Assembly: GCF_018127925.1 (NCBI RefSeq)
Contig: NZ_CP072348.1
Location: 1,284,001-1,348,000, forward strand
Source: Prevotella melaninogenica
GTDB lineage: Bacteria > Bacteroidota > Bacteroidia > Bacteroidales > Bacteroidaceae
Reading direction: 5' to 3'
DNA: 64,000 nt
The position numbers were made by a program, and so were the translations under genes. The notes under the pieces are model-generated. The model ran no database searches and had not been told where the DNA came from. It was given only the letters and a program-made list of their open reading frames with translations. Numbering within the stretch: the stretch's first letter is position 1; each line of letters opens with the position of its first letter. Shown here in pieces: positions 36,446 to 45,296 of this stretch.

Positions 36446-36484
36446 ACATCTTATTTAGAACTTAATTGTTGTCCAATCCGTCTA

Positions 36485-37414
36485 TTACTGGAAAACAATA
36501 TTCACTGTTGTCTTACTCTTTACAGGGCGACCATTCTGCATAGCAGGATTCCACTTAGGCATATTGTTGGTAAGACGAACAGCCTGCTCTTTGTAGTATT
36601 CAACGCAGTTGTTCAACACATGCTTCTGTTTCTCAGCATCCATCTTCATGAAGTGCTTGCTTGTACCCTTCACGTTCTTTACATCAACGACATGAGCACC
36701 AGTAACAGTGCCATCCATCTCGACGTTGAAAACGACAGTCATCTCGGCATGCACCTTTGAACGGAATGACTGAATGCTGCGACGTTGATTCTGTGCAAAA
36801 TAGTTATTAATAGCCTCTTGACCGCCTTCAAAGGTAGGGAGCACCTCAGTCTTACTAACCTGTGGAGTCAGAGAAAGGGACTCTAACTTCGCTTTCAGCT
36901 TACCTATCTCCACCGTACCCATAACTATTTTACCCTCCGGGTCGATAAGATACATTGAAGGAATCCAATCAATCTTATACAACTTGTCGATAACAGTATT
37001 CTTCCTAAACTTCTTCAGCTCGCTCACCTGTGTCCAGTGCATCTGGTACTTCCCCCAGTAAGCCTGTGCCCAGACCTCACGATCGGTATCAAAAGAGATA
37101 CCAATAAACTGCACTCCATAGTCGCGGAACTGCTCGTAAAGTGCCTTCATAGCAGGAATGTCACGACGACAGTCTGGACACCAGCTTGCCCAGAAATCCA
37201 ATACCACGTAACAACCACGATACTGACTCAACTTTATTTCCTTAGCATCGTATGTCTTCAACTTAAACTCAGGCGCACGAGTACCCGGATTGAGCATGTT
37301 CGTGGCATACTTAGCATCTAAATCCTTAGTTGGTTCAACGTTTATTGTCTGTGCAAAAGCCACTGATGCGGACATAAGAAATACACTGACAACAGCTAAA
37401 AGAATTCTTTTCAT
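36485..37414 (-). CDS. Thioredoxin-like (TlpA type) protein fused to a TonB C-terminal domain
   Basis: A 309-aa exported protein. After the signal peptide (FLMSASVAFAQ) comes a TlpA/ResA-type thioredoxin domain with active-site WCPDC (about 78-82; DFWASWCPDCRRDIPAMK) and the cis-Pro region DWIPSMYLI. From about residue 205 a TonB C-terminal-like domain follows: FEGGQEAINNYFAQN, MTVVFNVEMDGTVTGAHVVDVKN, and VRLTNNMPKWNPAMQNGRPVKSKTTVNIVFQ, which is the usual P-x-W-x-P-A-x-x-x-G-x-P-V pattern. The combination suggests a periplasmic redox protein that contacts an outer-membrane TonB-dependent partner or the cell wall. No neighbour reveals the partner. Confidence 0.85.
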   Translation of the reverse strand: MKRILLAVVSVFLMSASVAFAQTINVEPTKDLDAKYATNMLNPGTRAPEFKLKTYDAKEIKLSQYRGCYVVLDFWASWCPDCRRDIPAMKALYEQFRDYGVQFIGISFDTDREVWAQAYWGKYQMHWTQVSELKKFRKNTVIDKLYKIDWIPSMYLIDPEGKIVMGTVEIGKLKAKLESLSLTPQVSKTEVLPTFEGGQEAINNYFAQNQRRSIQSFRSKVHAEMTVVFNVEMDGTVTGAHVVDVKNVKGTSKHFMKMDAEKQKHVLNNCVEYYKEQAVRLTNNMPKWNPAMQNGRPVKSKTTVNIVFQ

Positions 37415-37542
37415 ATCTAATTTTATTCTATTTTCTTTATCTTTCTTCCACTAATAAGATTGGAATTTGCAGTTTTTAGTTCTCCTTTCAGTTTTCAGTC
37501 ATGTTGCAAATATACGACCTTATTTTGAATAACGCAAATACA

Positions 37543-39222
37543 TTATTGTATTTTTTCTATGGTCAACGTCTGGTCGCAATAGTCAACAACAGCTGGACGA
37601 TGGGTGATGAAAATCACCGTTTTATCGTGATTGGAGAGTATATTCTTCAAGAGTTCGCGCTCTGTCTGTGGGTCAAGGGCTGACGTTGCCTCATCGAATA
37701 TCATGATACTACGGTCACGCAGTAACGAACGAGCTATGGCAATGCGTTGTGCCTGTCCTTCACTGAGTCCTCCTCCCTGCTCTGAACAGAGCGTATCGAG
37801 TCCCAAAGGAAGATGGAAAACAAAGTCAGCACAGCTCTTCTTAAGTACTGCAATCATCTCTTCTTCCGTTGCCTCGACCTTACCGAGTAGTAGGTTCTCA
37901 CGGATTGTGCCACTAAGAAGTGTGTTACCTTGAGGGACATAGACAAAATTGGTACGCATGAGCGGTGTCAACTCTCTGCTTTCTTTTTCGTTATAAATCT
38001 CTACAGAGCCCTTATTAGGCTTCATCAAGGCAAGGAGCATACGTACAAGCGTTGTCTTTCCAGCACCTGTCTCACCAAGAATAGCCGTACAAGAGCCTGG
38101 GTAGAAATCGAAGTCAAGATCCTTCAATATCTCTCGTTCGGCATCATCATAACGATAGTCGACATGATTCAAGCGAATACCACAAGGTCCAGCCACCTCT
38201 ATCGGCTCGCCTTGTTCCTCTAAAGGATTCTCCTCTAACTCCATTAGTCGCTCGGCAGCAGTGAATACTGAAACAAAAGCAGGTACTAATTTCGTTAATT
38301 GACGAGCAGGATTTTGAATCTTATTTACCAACTGTAAGAAGGCTGTCATACCGCCAAAAGTCAGCGAATGAGCCGACATGCGAAGGGCTGCCCACGTAAA
38401 GGCAACAAGATAACCAAAGGCAAATCCAAAGTTTAAGACGAGGTTTGAGAATACAGAAAACTTCGTTCTACGCACTACCTTACGGCGCAATTCATGTTGT
38501 GTTCCCTCCAACTTTCCAACAATCATCTCGTCACTTTCAAGTGTCTTGATAAGCATTCGATGCTGAATCGTTTCTTGCAAAACACTCTGAACCTTTGAGT
38601 CTGAGTCGCGAACTTCACGTGTCAGTCGTCTCATCTGGCGTACATACACCTTGCTGATGAGGACAAATAGTGGAATCATAACGACAATGATAATGGCAAG
38701 ACGCCAGTCCATCGACATCAAATAGAAGAAAGCACCGAGGAACATAGCCAATGTCGAGACTGAACTTGGTATCGTCTCGGTAAGGAAACTTACCACATTG
38801 GCAACATCAAATTCCAATCGGTTAAGTACGTCACCACTATGATGACGTTCTTTACCATGCCACTCCGAACGCAGAATACGGTCGAGCATGCGCTGCTGCA
38901 TACGATTTTGCGCCTTGATACCTAACAGATTTCTTACCCACACGGAGGCTATGTTCAATGCAAAATCACAGAGAATCAAAGCACCCATGATGCTCACTGC
39001 AGTATAGATACTACCCTCTTTGGCATGAGAAGCCACATCAATGGCATACTGTACAGCCCAAACGGTAGTCAAAGAAACGACTACGCTGAAAATACCTATC
39101 ATAGCATTCAACACAGCTTGCTTGCGATTACCACGCCAAGCTATCCACAACCAGCGGAATATCTCCTTACTTGTATAATGCGTTTCAGGAATTTGAAAGA
39201 GTTTCTTTATCTTGCTTACCAT
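37543..39222 (-). CDS. ABC exporter (fused membrane and ATPase domains)
   Basis: A 559-aa half-transporter with six hydrophobic helices in residues ~35-300 and a C-terminal ATPase. The ATPase has Walker A GETGAGKTT (about 378), signature LSEGQAQR (about 475), Walker B IMIFDEATSAL and the H-loop IFITHRP. Its family exports lipids, peptides or drugs; the substrate is not evident. The signature LSEGQ is a slight variant of LSGGQ. It stands between the TlpA-TonB gene and nadK, with a 120-bp gap on one side and a 146-bp gap on the other. Confidence 0.9.
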   Translation of the reverse strand: MVSKIKKLFQIPETHYTSKEIFRWLWIAWRGNRKQAVLNAMIGIFSVVVSLTTVWAVQYAIDVASHAKEGSIYTAVSIMGALILCDFALNIASVWVRNLLGIKAQNRMQQRMLDRILRSEWHGKERHHSGDVLNRLEFDVANVVSFLTETIPSSVSTLAMFLGAFFYLMSMDWRLAIIIVVMIPLFVLISKVYVRQMRRLTREVRDSDSKVQSVLQETIQHRMLIKTLESDEMIVGKLEGTQHELRRKVVRRTKFSVFSNLVLNFGFAFGYLVAFTWAALRMSAHSLTFGGMTAFLQLVNKIQNPARQLTKLVPAFVSVFTAAERLMELEENPLEEQGEPIEVAGPCGIRLNHVDYRYDDAEREILKDLDFDFYPGSCTAILGETGAGKTTLVRMLLALMKPNKGSVEIYNEKESRELTPLMRTNFVYVPQGNTLLSGTIRENLLLGKVEATEEEMIAVLKKSCADFVFHLPLGLDTLCSEQGGGLSEGQAQRIAIARSLLRDRSIMIFDEATSALDPQTERELLKNILSNHDKTVIFITHRPAVVDYCDQTLTIEKIQ

Positions 39223-39368
39223 TATTTTCTCTTATATTTATTGTTATTGAAGGCCTTGGGTTGCCGGGTATTCTAGGATAGATAGGACTCCTAGAGCTCC
39301 TAGGAAAGCTAGAAAAACTAGGCTGAATGAAAAGTCTATCACAGCCTTCTCACTAACAACCAGCCTTT
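39223..39368. repeat. CTAG-rich spacer before nadK
   Basis: 39266-39330 repeats CTAGGA/CTAG words about every 10 bp (TCTAGGATAG, GGACTCCTAG, AGCTCCTAGG, AAGCTAG, ACTAGG). No ORF or promoter is supported. Confidence 0.5.
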
Positions 39369-40259
39369 CTAAAACTGGCGTGTATCAGCTCCCCACATCA
39401 ATTTCTCACGTAGTGTTGAGAAGAAACGCTGCCCATAGACCTTCACGATACGCACCTTATGCGGTGCCTTCTTTATCGTTAGCGTTACTCCCTCACTGAG
39501 TTTCTCTGACCGTCCGTCCACAGCTGCGAGGAAGTTGTGGCTTCGGCTCTGTACTTCCAACTTTATTTCAGCCTCATCACTGATAACGATTGGACGAATA
39601 TTAAGACTATGTGGTGCAACGGGAGTCATGCTTAAAATACCCGATTGAGGTACGATGATCGGACCACCAACCGACAATGAGTAAGCTGTTGAGCCTGTCG
39701 GAGTACTGATAACGAGTCCGTCAGCCAAATAAGTTACCAAAAATTCGCCATTTACACTTGCCTTTATCGATATCATCGCAGCATTATCACGTTTCAAAAT
39801 CGCAATATCGTTCAAGGCAAAAGGACAGTTCTCGAGAGCTTTCCCATCTGCTTCAAGTTGGATAACAGCACGTTCCTCGATCTCATATCTTCCTTCAAAG
39901 ACATTATTAAGTACGTTTCTAATTTCTTCTGGAGCAACATTTGCGAGGAAACCTAACCGTCCCATATTCACGCCAATGATAGGTATTTGCTTGGGACCAA
40001 CCTTACTTGCTGCCTTTAGAAAGGTACCATCGCCACCTAAGGAGATGACATAATCGACATCAAAGTTTACCCCCTCGAATACACCCGCTATAGAAATCGA
40101 CTTCTTAAGTTCTTTTTGTAGGCTATTGTAAAAGTTCTGTTCAATATATACATCAGCTTCATGCTCCCTCAGATAGTCTAAGATTTCTGTTATCTGAAGC
40201 GAGTCAAAAGCTTTAGAAGCATTGCCGAAGATAGCAAAACTAAGTTTCTTTTCTGCCAT
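39369..40259 (-). CDS. nadK: NAD kinase
   Basis: Phosphorylates NAD to NADP in the cytoplasm. The 296-aa protein has the family's GGDGTFLKAASKV (about 74-86), the NDIAILKR segment, and TPTGSTAYSLSVGGPIIVPQ (about 188-207), all conserved NAD kinase blocks. Length is normal. It is divergent from the DJ-1 family gene, with about 130 bp between the starts that must hold both promoters. Confidence 0.95.
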   Translation of the reverse strand: MAEKKLSFAIFGNASKAFDSLQITEILDYLREHEADVYIEQNFYNSLQKELKKSISIAGVFEGVNFDVDYVISLGGDGTFLKAASKVGPKQIPIIGVNMGRLGFLANVAPEEIRNVLNNVFEGRYEIEERAVIQLEADGKALENCPFALNDIAILKRDNAAMISIKASVNGEFLVTYLADGLVISTPTGSTAYSLSVGGPIIVPQSGILSMTPVAPHSLNIRPIVISDEAEIKLEVQSRSHNFLAAVDGRSEKLSEGVTLTIKKAPHKVRIVKVYGQRFFSTLREKLMWGADTRQF

Positions 40260-40393
40260 AAAAACATGCCTTTTTTAATTCTTTTAGTCTTACAAGCCAC
40301 ACAATACCATGAATATTTAGTATATTTGCAGACACTATTCATTTGCAAAAGTAAAGATTTTAATTGGATTTATTACGTAAAAACAAAATAATT

Positions 40394-40963
40394 ATGGCTA
40401 AGGTATATGAGTTTCTCGCTAATGGCTTTGAAGAAGTTGAGGCTTTGGCACCTGTTGATATCTTGCGTCGTGGAGGCGTAGAGGTAAAGATGGTTAGTAT
40501 TACAGGTAGTAATCTCGTTGAATCATCACATGGTGTAGTGGTTAAAGCCGACCTCCTTTTTGAGAACATAACCGACTTCTCGGATGCAGACTTACTGATG
40601 TTGCCTGGCGGTATGCCTGGTTCAAAAAACTTGAACGAGCACGAAGGCGTTCGTAAAGCCCTCAAAGAGCAGTTTGAGAAGGGTAAACGTGTTGCTGCTA
40701 TCTGTGCTGCACCATTGGTATTGGCATCTATTGGCTTGTTGAAAGGTAAGAAAGCAACAATCTATCCAGGTATGGAAAGCTACTTAGGTGAGGATGCTGA
40801 ATACACAGGAGCACTTGTTCAAGAGGACGGAAACGTAACAACTGGTGCTGGTCCTGCTGCTTCTTTCCCATACGGATATCAGCTTCTAAGCTATTTCCTA
40901 CCTGCTGAGAAGGTGGAAGAGATAAAGAAGGGTATGATTTACGACCGTCTTCTCAATTCATAA
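40394..40963 (+). CDS. DJ-1/PfpI-family protein
   Basis: A 189-aa DJ-1-superfamily protein (start MAKVYEFLANGFEEVEALAP at 40394). The nucleophile Cys lies in AAICAAPLVLAS (about 106) with the supporting Glu in FEEVEA (about 14). These proteins include protein/nucleotide deglycase-type and chaperone-like members; they were once annotated as ThiJ thiamine enzymes. The precise activity cannot be read from the sequence. It precedes ispD by 34 bp and probably shares its mRNA. Confidence 0.9.
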   Translation: MAKVYEFLANGFEEVEALAPVDILRRGGVEVKMVSITGSNLVESSHGVVVKADLLFENITDFSDADLLMLPGGMPGSKNLNEHEGVRKALKEQFEKGKRVAAICAAPLVLASIGLLKGKKATIYPGMESYLGEDAEYTGALVQEDGNVTTGAGPAASFPYGYQLLSYFLPAEKVEEIKKGMIYDRLLNS

Positions 40964-40997
40964 ACCATATTTATAGCGTAGAACAGTGGCTCATATT

Positions 40998-41678
40998 ATG
41001 TCAAAATATGCCATCATTGTCGCTGGCGGAAAAGGCTTGCGCATGGGAGCAGACATACCCAAACAGTTTCTTCCTGTCGGTGGGAAACCTGTCCTCATGC
41101 ACACGATCAGTCGCTTTCATGCCTACGATAAGGATTTGAAAGTTATCCTCATCTTACCGAAAGAGCAACAAACATATTGGAAGGAACTATGCGAGCAGTA
41201 TCATTTCGATGAGGAATATCAGTTAGCTGATGGTGGTGCAAGTCGCTTTCAGTCATGTAAGAATGGCATTTCGATGATTCCTACAGATGCTGTTGGACTT
41301 GTTGGCATCCATGATGGTGTGCGTCCTTTCGTCTCTTGTGAGACCATTGCACGTTGTTTTGATACTGCTCAGACGTCAAAAGCGGTCATTCCAGTATTAC
41401 CAGTTACTGACACTCTGCGTTTTATCGGTGACTCTCCAAGCGGAAGAAACGTACAGCGTAGCAATTATAAAGCCGTACAAACGCCGCAGGTCTTTGACAT
41501 CCAACTCATCAAAAAAGCATACGAACAAGAAGAAAATGCCGATTTTACCGATGATGCGAGCGTTGTTGAACGACTCGGACAAGTGGTAACAATGGTGGAA
41601 GGAAATCGTGAGAACATTAAGATTACAACCCCATTCGACTTAAAAATAGCAGAAGCTCTTTTAATTCATAATTCATAA
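40998..41678 (+). CDS. ispD: 2-C-methyl-D-erythritol 4-phosphate cytidylyltransferase
   Basis: The third step of the non-mevalonate isoprenoid pathway: makes CDP-methylerythritol from MEP and CTP. The 226-aa protein begins [24 protein letters not shown], the nucleotide-binding P-loop-like motif of the family. Further motifs are [12 protein letters not shown] (about 105-116), [13 protein letters not shown] and [13 protein letters not shown]. An earlier in-frame ATG at 40986 is possible. It follows the DJ-1 gene closely. Confidence 0.95.
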   Translation: MSKYAIIVAGGKGLRMGADIPKQFLPVGGKPVLMHTISRFHAYDKDLKVILILPKEQQTYWKELCEQYHFDEEYQLADGGASRFQSCKNGISMIPTDAVGLVGIHDGVRPFVSCETIARCFDTAQTSKAVIPVLPVTDTLRFIGDSPSGRNVQRSNYKAVQTPQVFDIQLIKKAYEQEENADFTDDASVVERLGQVVTMVEGNRENIKITTPFDLKIAEALLIHNS

Positions 41679-41900
41679 TTCACAATTCATAATTATGATT
41701 ACTATTATTAATTCAAAATTCAGAATTCATAGTTCATAATTATGATTACTGAGTTTGATGGAGTTATTGGATAAGTTTGATAGAGTTATTGGATAAGAAA
41801 GACGAAAGAGTGGAAACGTAAAGATGATGTTTAAGACTGATAAACAGCACAACCAAGATGTGTAAAGCATAGAGATGAAGAATATAAAGGGCGTTATTTC
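41679..41900. repeat. ATTCATAATT repeats after ispD
   Basis: 41660-41760 repeats ATTCATAATT/ATTCACAATT words, each run ending AATTATGATTACT; the same words recur at 43320-43570. A GATGGAGTTATTGGATAAG duplication follows at 41755-41800. No ORF is supported. Confidence 0.6.
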
Positions 41901-41991
41901 GGAATTATTTTCACGAGAAGAAGAATTTATTTTCATGAAAAAAATATTTCTTGTCATGAAGAAAAATGTTTCTTTTCATGAAAGAAATTCC
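41901..41991. repeat. 22-bp-period CATG palindrome array, copy D
   Basis: Four units centred at 41913.5, 41935.5, 41956.5 and 41978.5 (spacing 22, 21, 22); the first has CACG. The ends are inverted GGAATT and AATTCC. Confidence 0.9.
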
Positions 41992-42129
41992 TTTAACATC
42001 ATAAAGTTAGACCACGACAAAGCCCTTATAATAAGCCTCAAAGCCAAATAAAAGAGCAATAATAAGCAACAAAAAACAACAGCTAACATCTTAATGAAAG
42101 TTAAATAACAGCATTTTTCACCCCATGCT

Positions 42130-42156
42130 TGTAACTTTCCCCCATAGATAAGCGTC
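42130..42156 (+). promoter_or_regulatory. Possible ECF-type promoter of the sigma factor gene
   Basis: TGTAAC and CGTC separated by 17 bp, matching the AAC/CGTC pattern of ECF sigma promoters and lacking TAnnTTTG. This would allow self-activation. The start codon lies 18 bp downstream. Confidence 0.5.
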
Positions 42157-42173
42157 ATTTAAACAGAGAGAAG

Positions 42174-42686
42174 ATGAAAAAAGTCAGTTTCCGTAACGAT
42201 GTGTTGCCGTTGAAGAATGAACTCTTCCGGCTTGCACTCCGTATCACGCTCAACAGAGCTGAGGCTGAGGACATCGTTCAGGACACACTGATAAAGGTCT
42301 GGAACCGCCGATACGAGTGGGAAAACATTGATTCTATTGAAGCATTTAGCCTCACCGTATGTCGAAACCTTTCGCTCGACCGCATCAAAAAGAAGGAAAA
42401 CAACAATGATTCTTTGGAAGATGTGAAAGTAGCTGAGCCTCTCGCTTCATCTAATCCTCAAGACCGAATGATTGAAGAGGACAAAATCAGTCTCGTTAAA
42501 CAGATTGTAGACGCTCTCCCAGAGAAACAACGAAGCTGCATGCAGCTAAGAGATTTTGAAGGAAAGGCATACAAAGAGATTGCAGAAATACTCGAAATCA
42601 GCGAAGAGCAAGTGAAAGTAAACATCTTTAGAGCTCGCCAAACGGTCAAACAAAAATACTTGAAATTAGACAATTATGGATTATAA
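42174..42686 (+). CDS. ECF-type RNA polymerase sigma factor
   Basis: A 170-aa sigma-70-family factor with region 2 (FRLALRITLNRAEAEDIVQDTLIKVWNRRYEW, about 18-48; DxAxDxxQ-type RNAP contact) and region 4 helix-turn-helix (ALPEKQRSCMQLRDFEGKAYKEIAEILEISEEQVKVNIFRARQ, about 112-155). It lacks regions 1 and 3, as ECF factors do. The gene overlaps a downstream membrane protein gene by 11 bp, which should be its anti-sigma factor. The signal sensed is unknown. Confidence 0.92.
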   Translation: MKKVSFRNDVLPLKNELFRLALRITLNRAEAEDIVQDTLIKVWNRRYEWENIDSIEAFSLTVCRNLSLDRIKKKENNNDSLEDVKVAEPLASSNPQDRMIEEDKISLVKQIVDALPEKQRSCMQLRDFEGKAYKEIAEILEISEEQVKVNIFRARQTVKQKYLKLDNYGL

Positions 42687-43155
42687 GTACATCGAACAAT
42701 TACTGGAACGCTACTGGCGTTGCGAGACTTCTCTCCAAGAAGAAGAAATCTTGCGTATGTTCTTCTCGCAGGAGGACATTCCAGTTGCGTTGCTGCCTTA
42801 TCGTTCTCTATTCGTTTACGAGCAGAATGAGAAGGAGATGGACGTCTTGGGCGATGACTTTGACCAGAGAGTCCTCGGACTAATACAGGAAGACGAGCCA
42901 GTAAAGGCACGTGTAATAACAATGCGCCACCGTCTTATGCCACTCTTCAAGGCAGCTGCTGTGGTAGCAATCTTCCTAACCTTAGGTAATGCAATGCAGG
43001 TTGCTTTCTCTGATGGTGATGCTCATCAGGTAAGCCCAAACACTGCAGCTATTAACAAACCTCAGGAGGGTCCATCTGTTGCTAAGGCCGATTCGGTAGT
43101 GAGCGACACCTTACAACATAAGATACAGTCAACTGTATCAACCATCACAAAGTAA
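42676..43155 (+). CDS. Probable anti-sigma factor (single-pass membrane protein)
   Basis: A 159-aa protein coupled to the sigma gene by an 11-bp overlap. The N-terminal ~85 residues are acidic and helical (YIEQLLERYWRCETSLQEEEILRMFFSQ), as in cytoplasmic sigma-binding domains. One transmembrane segment is seen (about 97-115, AAAVVAIFLTLGNAMQVAF), followed by a ~45-residue tail outside the inner membrane. There is no Cys/His zinc-binding ZAS motif. The anti-sigma role is inferred from layout and topology. A terminator follows at 43256. Confidence 0.75.
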   Translation: MDYKYIEQLLERYWRCETSLQEEEILRMFFSQEDIPVALLPYRSLFVYEQNEKEMDVLGDDFDQRVLGLIQEDEPVKARVITMRHRLMPLFKAAAVVAIFLTLGNAMQVAFSDGDAHQVSPNTAAINKPQEGPSVAKADSVVSDTLQHKIQSTVSTITK

Positions 43156-43255
43156 GACAATTTCTATGCTTTCTCTATAAAATAATCATTTTAAGTAAAA
43201 CAACTCGAGGCTGTGAAGTCTCAATTCTCTCAAATTTTTCATAACATACTAACGT

Positions 43256-43292
43256 AGAAGAGCCGATACTCCTTATGAGTGTCGGCTCTTCT
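43256..43292 (+). terminator. Terminator of the sigma/anti-sigma operon
   Basis: AGAAGAGCCGA-ACTC pairs with GAGTGTCGGCTCTTCT across CTTAT. Confidence 0.85.
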
Positions 43293-43314
43293 TATGCCAG
43301 AAAACGAGGGGATT

Positions 43315-43645
43315 AATTCAGAATTCATAATTCAAAATTCATAATTATGATTACTGATGATGCCTAAAGACAAAGTTCAAAACTCAAAGTTCAATGTTCA
43401 AAGGGCTTAATAATGATTACCGATGATGCCTAAAGACAAAGTTCAAAGCTCAAAGTTCAATGTTCAAAGGATAAAGTTCAATGCTCAAAGAGCTTAATTA
43501 TGATTACTGATGATGCTTAAAGGCAAAGTTCAAAGCTCAAAGTTCAATATTCAAAGGGCTTAATTATGATTACTGATGATGCTTAAAGGCAAAGTTCAAA
43601 GCTCAAAGTTCAATGTTCAAAGGGAAGTGTTCAATGTTCAAAGGG
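43315..43645 (+). repeat. Tandem repeats, 66-bp period
   Basis: ATGATTACYGATGATGCYTAAA followed by TTCAAAG/CTCAAAG words is repeated four times. The ATGATTAC words begin at 43347, 43413, 43500 and 43566, spaced 66, 87 and 66 bp; the longer unit carries one extra 21-bp sub-repeat. No ORF or hairpin is supported. Confidence 0.85.
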
Positions 43646-43658
43646 AAAAGTTTAAAGA

Positions 43659-43850
43659 AAAAAACGCCGAGACTCTCAACGAGCTTCGGCGTTATTAGTA
43701 TGTTTAACTAAGAAATCTTTTCAAATGAAAGGGAACCTCACGGTCACCTTTGTCATCCTTGATCAATCGTTAAACTTTTACCTTAATAAAATAACTAAAA
43801 ACCTAAATCTATTACTACTAACCTAAACAATCTATTAACCTTTTGACAAT
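43659..43850 (-). ncRNA. Candidate small RNA or leader transcript with an 11-codon ORF
   Basis: A consensus promoter (43852-43882) faces left, and about 190 bp later AACGCCGA pairs with TCGGCGTT (43663-43693) and runs into seven T on the minus strand, a good terminator. Nothing larger is coded between. A mini-ORF at 43756-43721 reads MTKVTVRFPFI and stop. The transcript could be a regulatory RNA or encode this peptide. It matches no RNA family that I recognise (not tmRNA, SRP RNA or RNase P RNA). Confidence 0.55.
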
Positions 43851-43851
43851 G

Positions 43852-43882
43852 CAAAGTTAGAATGTTTTCAAGTATTGTGCAA
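43852..43882 (-). promoter_or_regulatory. Promoter of the candidate small RNA
   Basis: On the minus strand TTGC (43882-43879), exactly 19 bp, TAACTTTG (43859-43852). Confidence 0.75.
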
Positions 43883-43973
43883 CATTTACATTGACTTTTA
43901 TATTGAAAACTATCTTTTCTTGATACATATCAACTCTTTGTGTGCGCAAACAATCAATATTTAGTTACTTTTC

Positions 43974-44004
43974 TTGGCTTTTTATCTGTTTTCTTGTAAC
44001 TTTG
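43974..44004 (+). promoter_or_regulatory. Promoter of the glycosyltransferase pair
   Basis: TTGG (43974-43977), 19 bp, TAACTTTG (43997-44004), 18 bp before the ATG at 44022. It overlaps the open frame upstream of that ATG, which is therefore not coding. Confidence 0.8.
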
Positions 44005-44021
44005 CTGCAAATGATATATCA

Positions 44022-45296
44022 ATGAGAATACTGATTGTAAATACCAGTGAGAAAACAGGTGGTGCTGCAGTTGCAGCCAACCGACTCAAAGATGCTCTGA
44101 ATAACAACGGAGTGAAGGCAAAGATGTTAGTACGAGATAAACTGACAGATGACATCACTGTGGTCAGTCTTGGGCACGAATGGCGTAACCAATGGAACTT
44201 GTTATGGGAGCGTTTCTGCGTATATTGGCACCTTCATTTCTCTCGAAACCACCTCTTTGAGATAGACTTAGCAAACACAGGAACGGACATTACGAAGCTA
44301 CGTGAGTTCAAAGAGGCTGATATCATACACTTGTCTTGGATTAATCAGGGTATGCTCTCGCTGAAAGGTATCCGTAAGATTCTTGACAGTGGGAAGCCTG
44401 TCGTGTGGACAATGCATGATATTTGGCCCGCAACAGGCATTTGTCATATTACATTAAACTGTCTACGCTATCAGTCGGCATGTGGTAATTGCCGCTTGCT
44501 ACCCAATGGTGGATCTACAAACGACCTATCTCATCGGGTCTTAGAACGTAAGAAGAAGATGCTTGAAGGGCGTAACGTCATGTTTGTTACATGTAGTAAG
44601 TGGCTTGAAAAAGAGGCTCGCAAGAGTGCTATTCTCGCTGGTCAACAGGTGCGTTCTATCCCTAATCCCATTGATACACACGTTTTCCATCCTGCCGACA
44701 GCAAGCAGGCACGTATAAAGATAGGGCTCCCTTTGAATAAAAAGATAATCCTTTTCGCCTCACAACGAGTAACAAATGTAAATAAGGGTATTTCTTATCT
44801 TGTCGAAGCATGCCACAAATTGGCTACGAAATACCCTGAGATGGTGGACAACACTGCCGTGGCTATACTCGGAGGACATGCAGAAGATCTTAGAGAGGAG
44901 TTCGATTTTGAAGTCTGTGAGTTGGGTTATGTCAATGACACCCAACAGATAGTTGATGTCTATAATGCTTGTGACGTGTTTGTCTTACCATCCTTGTCAG
45001 AGAACCTCCCTAATACTATTATGGAGGCAATGGCATGTGGTGTACCTTCGATAGGCTTTAAGGTTGGAGGAATACCTGAAATGATTGACCATTGTAAGAA
45101 TGGCTATGTAGCGGCAGAACGCAATGCAGACGACCTTGCAAAGGGCATACACTGGGTGCTTAATGAGTCCGACTACACAGCCCTTTCAGAAGCAGCTGTG
45201 GGGAAAGTGCTGCGCTGTTATTCACAACGTAGCATCGCAATGCAATATCTTGAAGTATATAATGAGGCACTCGCCTATAAGAATTTCCGATTATGA
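44022..45296 (+). CDS. Glycosyltransferase, GT4 family
   Basis: A 424-aa GT-B fold transferase (start MRILIVNTSEKTGGAAVAAN at 44022). The donor-binding C-terminal domain has SLSENLPNTIMEAMACGVPSIGFKVGGIPEMI (about 320-352), the GT4 E-x7-E type motif. The N-terminal domain has VWTMHDIWPATGICH and a small Cys cluster (CLRYQSACGNC). It should add a sugar to a lipid-linked or surface polysaccharide in the cytoplasm; acceptor and donor are unknown. It overlaps the GT2 gene by 4 bp (ATGA), so the two are coupled. Confidence 0.92.
   Translation: MRILIVNTSEKTGGAAVAANRLKDALNNNGVKAKMLVRDKLTDDITVVSLGHEWRNQWNLLWERFCVYWHLHFSRNHLFEIDLANTGTDITKLREFKEADIIHLSWINQGMLSLKGIRKILDSGKPVVWTMHDIWPATGICHITLNCLRYQSACGNCRLLPNGGSTNDLSHRVLERKKKMLEGRNVMFVTCSKWLEKEARKSAILAGQQVRSIPNPIDTHVFHPADSKQARIKIGLPLNKKIILFASQRVTNVNKGISYLVEACHKLATKYPEMVDNTAVAILGGHAEDLREEFDFEVCELGYVNDTQQIVDVYNACDVFVLPSLSENLPNTIMEAMACGVPSIGFKVGGIPEMIDHCKNGYVAAERNADDLAKGIHWVLNESDYTALSEAAVGKVLRCYSQRSIAMQYLEVYNEALAYKNFRL

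Noticed and set aside
43663-43693. The hairpin as a plus-strand terminator of the sigma operon
   Set aside because: The T run is on the minus strand and the sigma operon already has a terminator at 43256.
43974-44021. A longer N-terminus of the GT4 glycosyltransferase
   Set aside because: It overlaps the -33 and -7 boxes of a full consensus promoter; MRILIVN at 44022 is the natural start.
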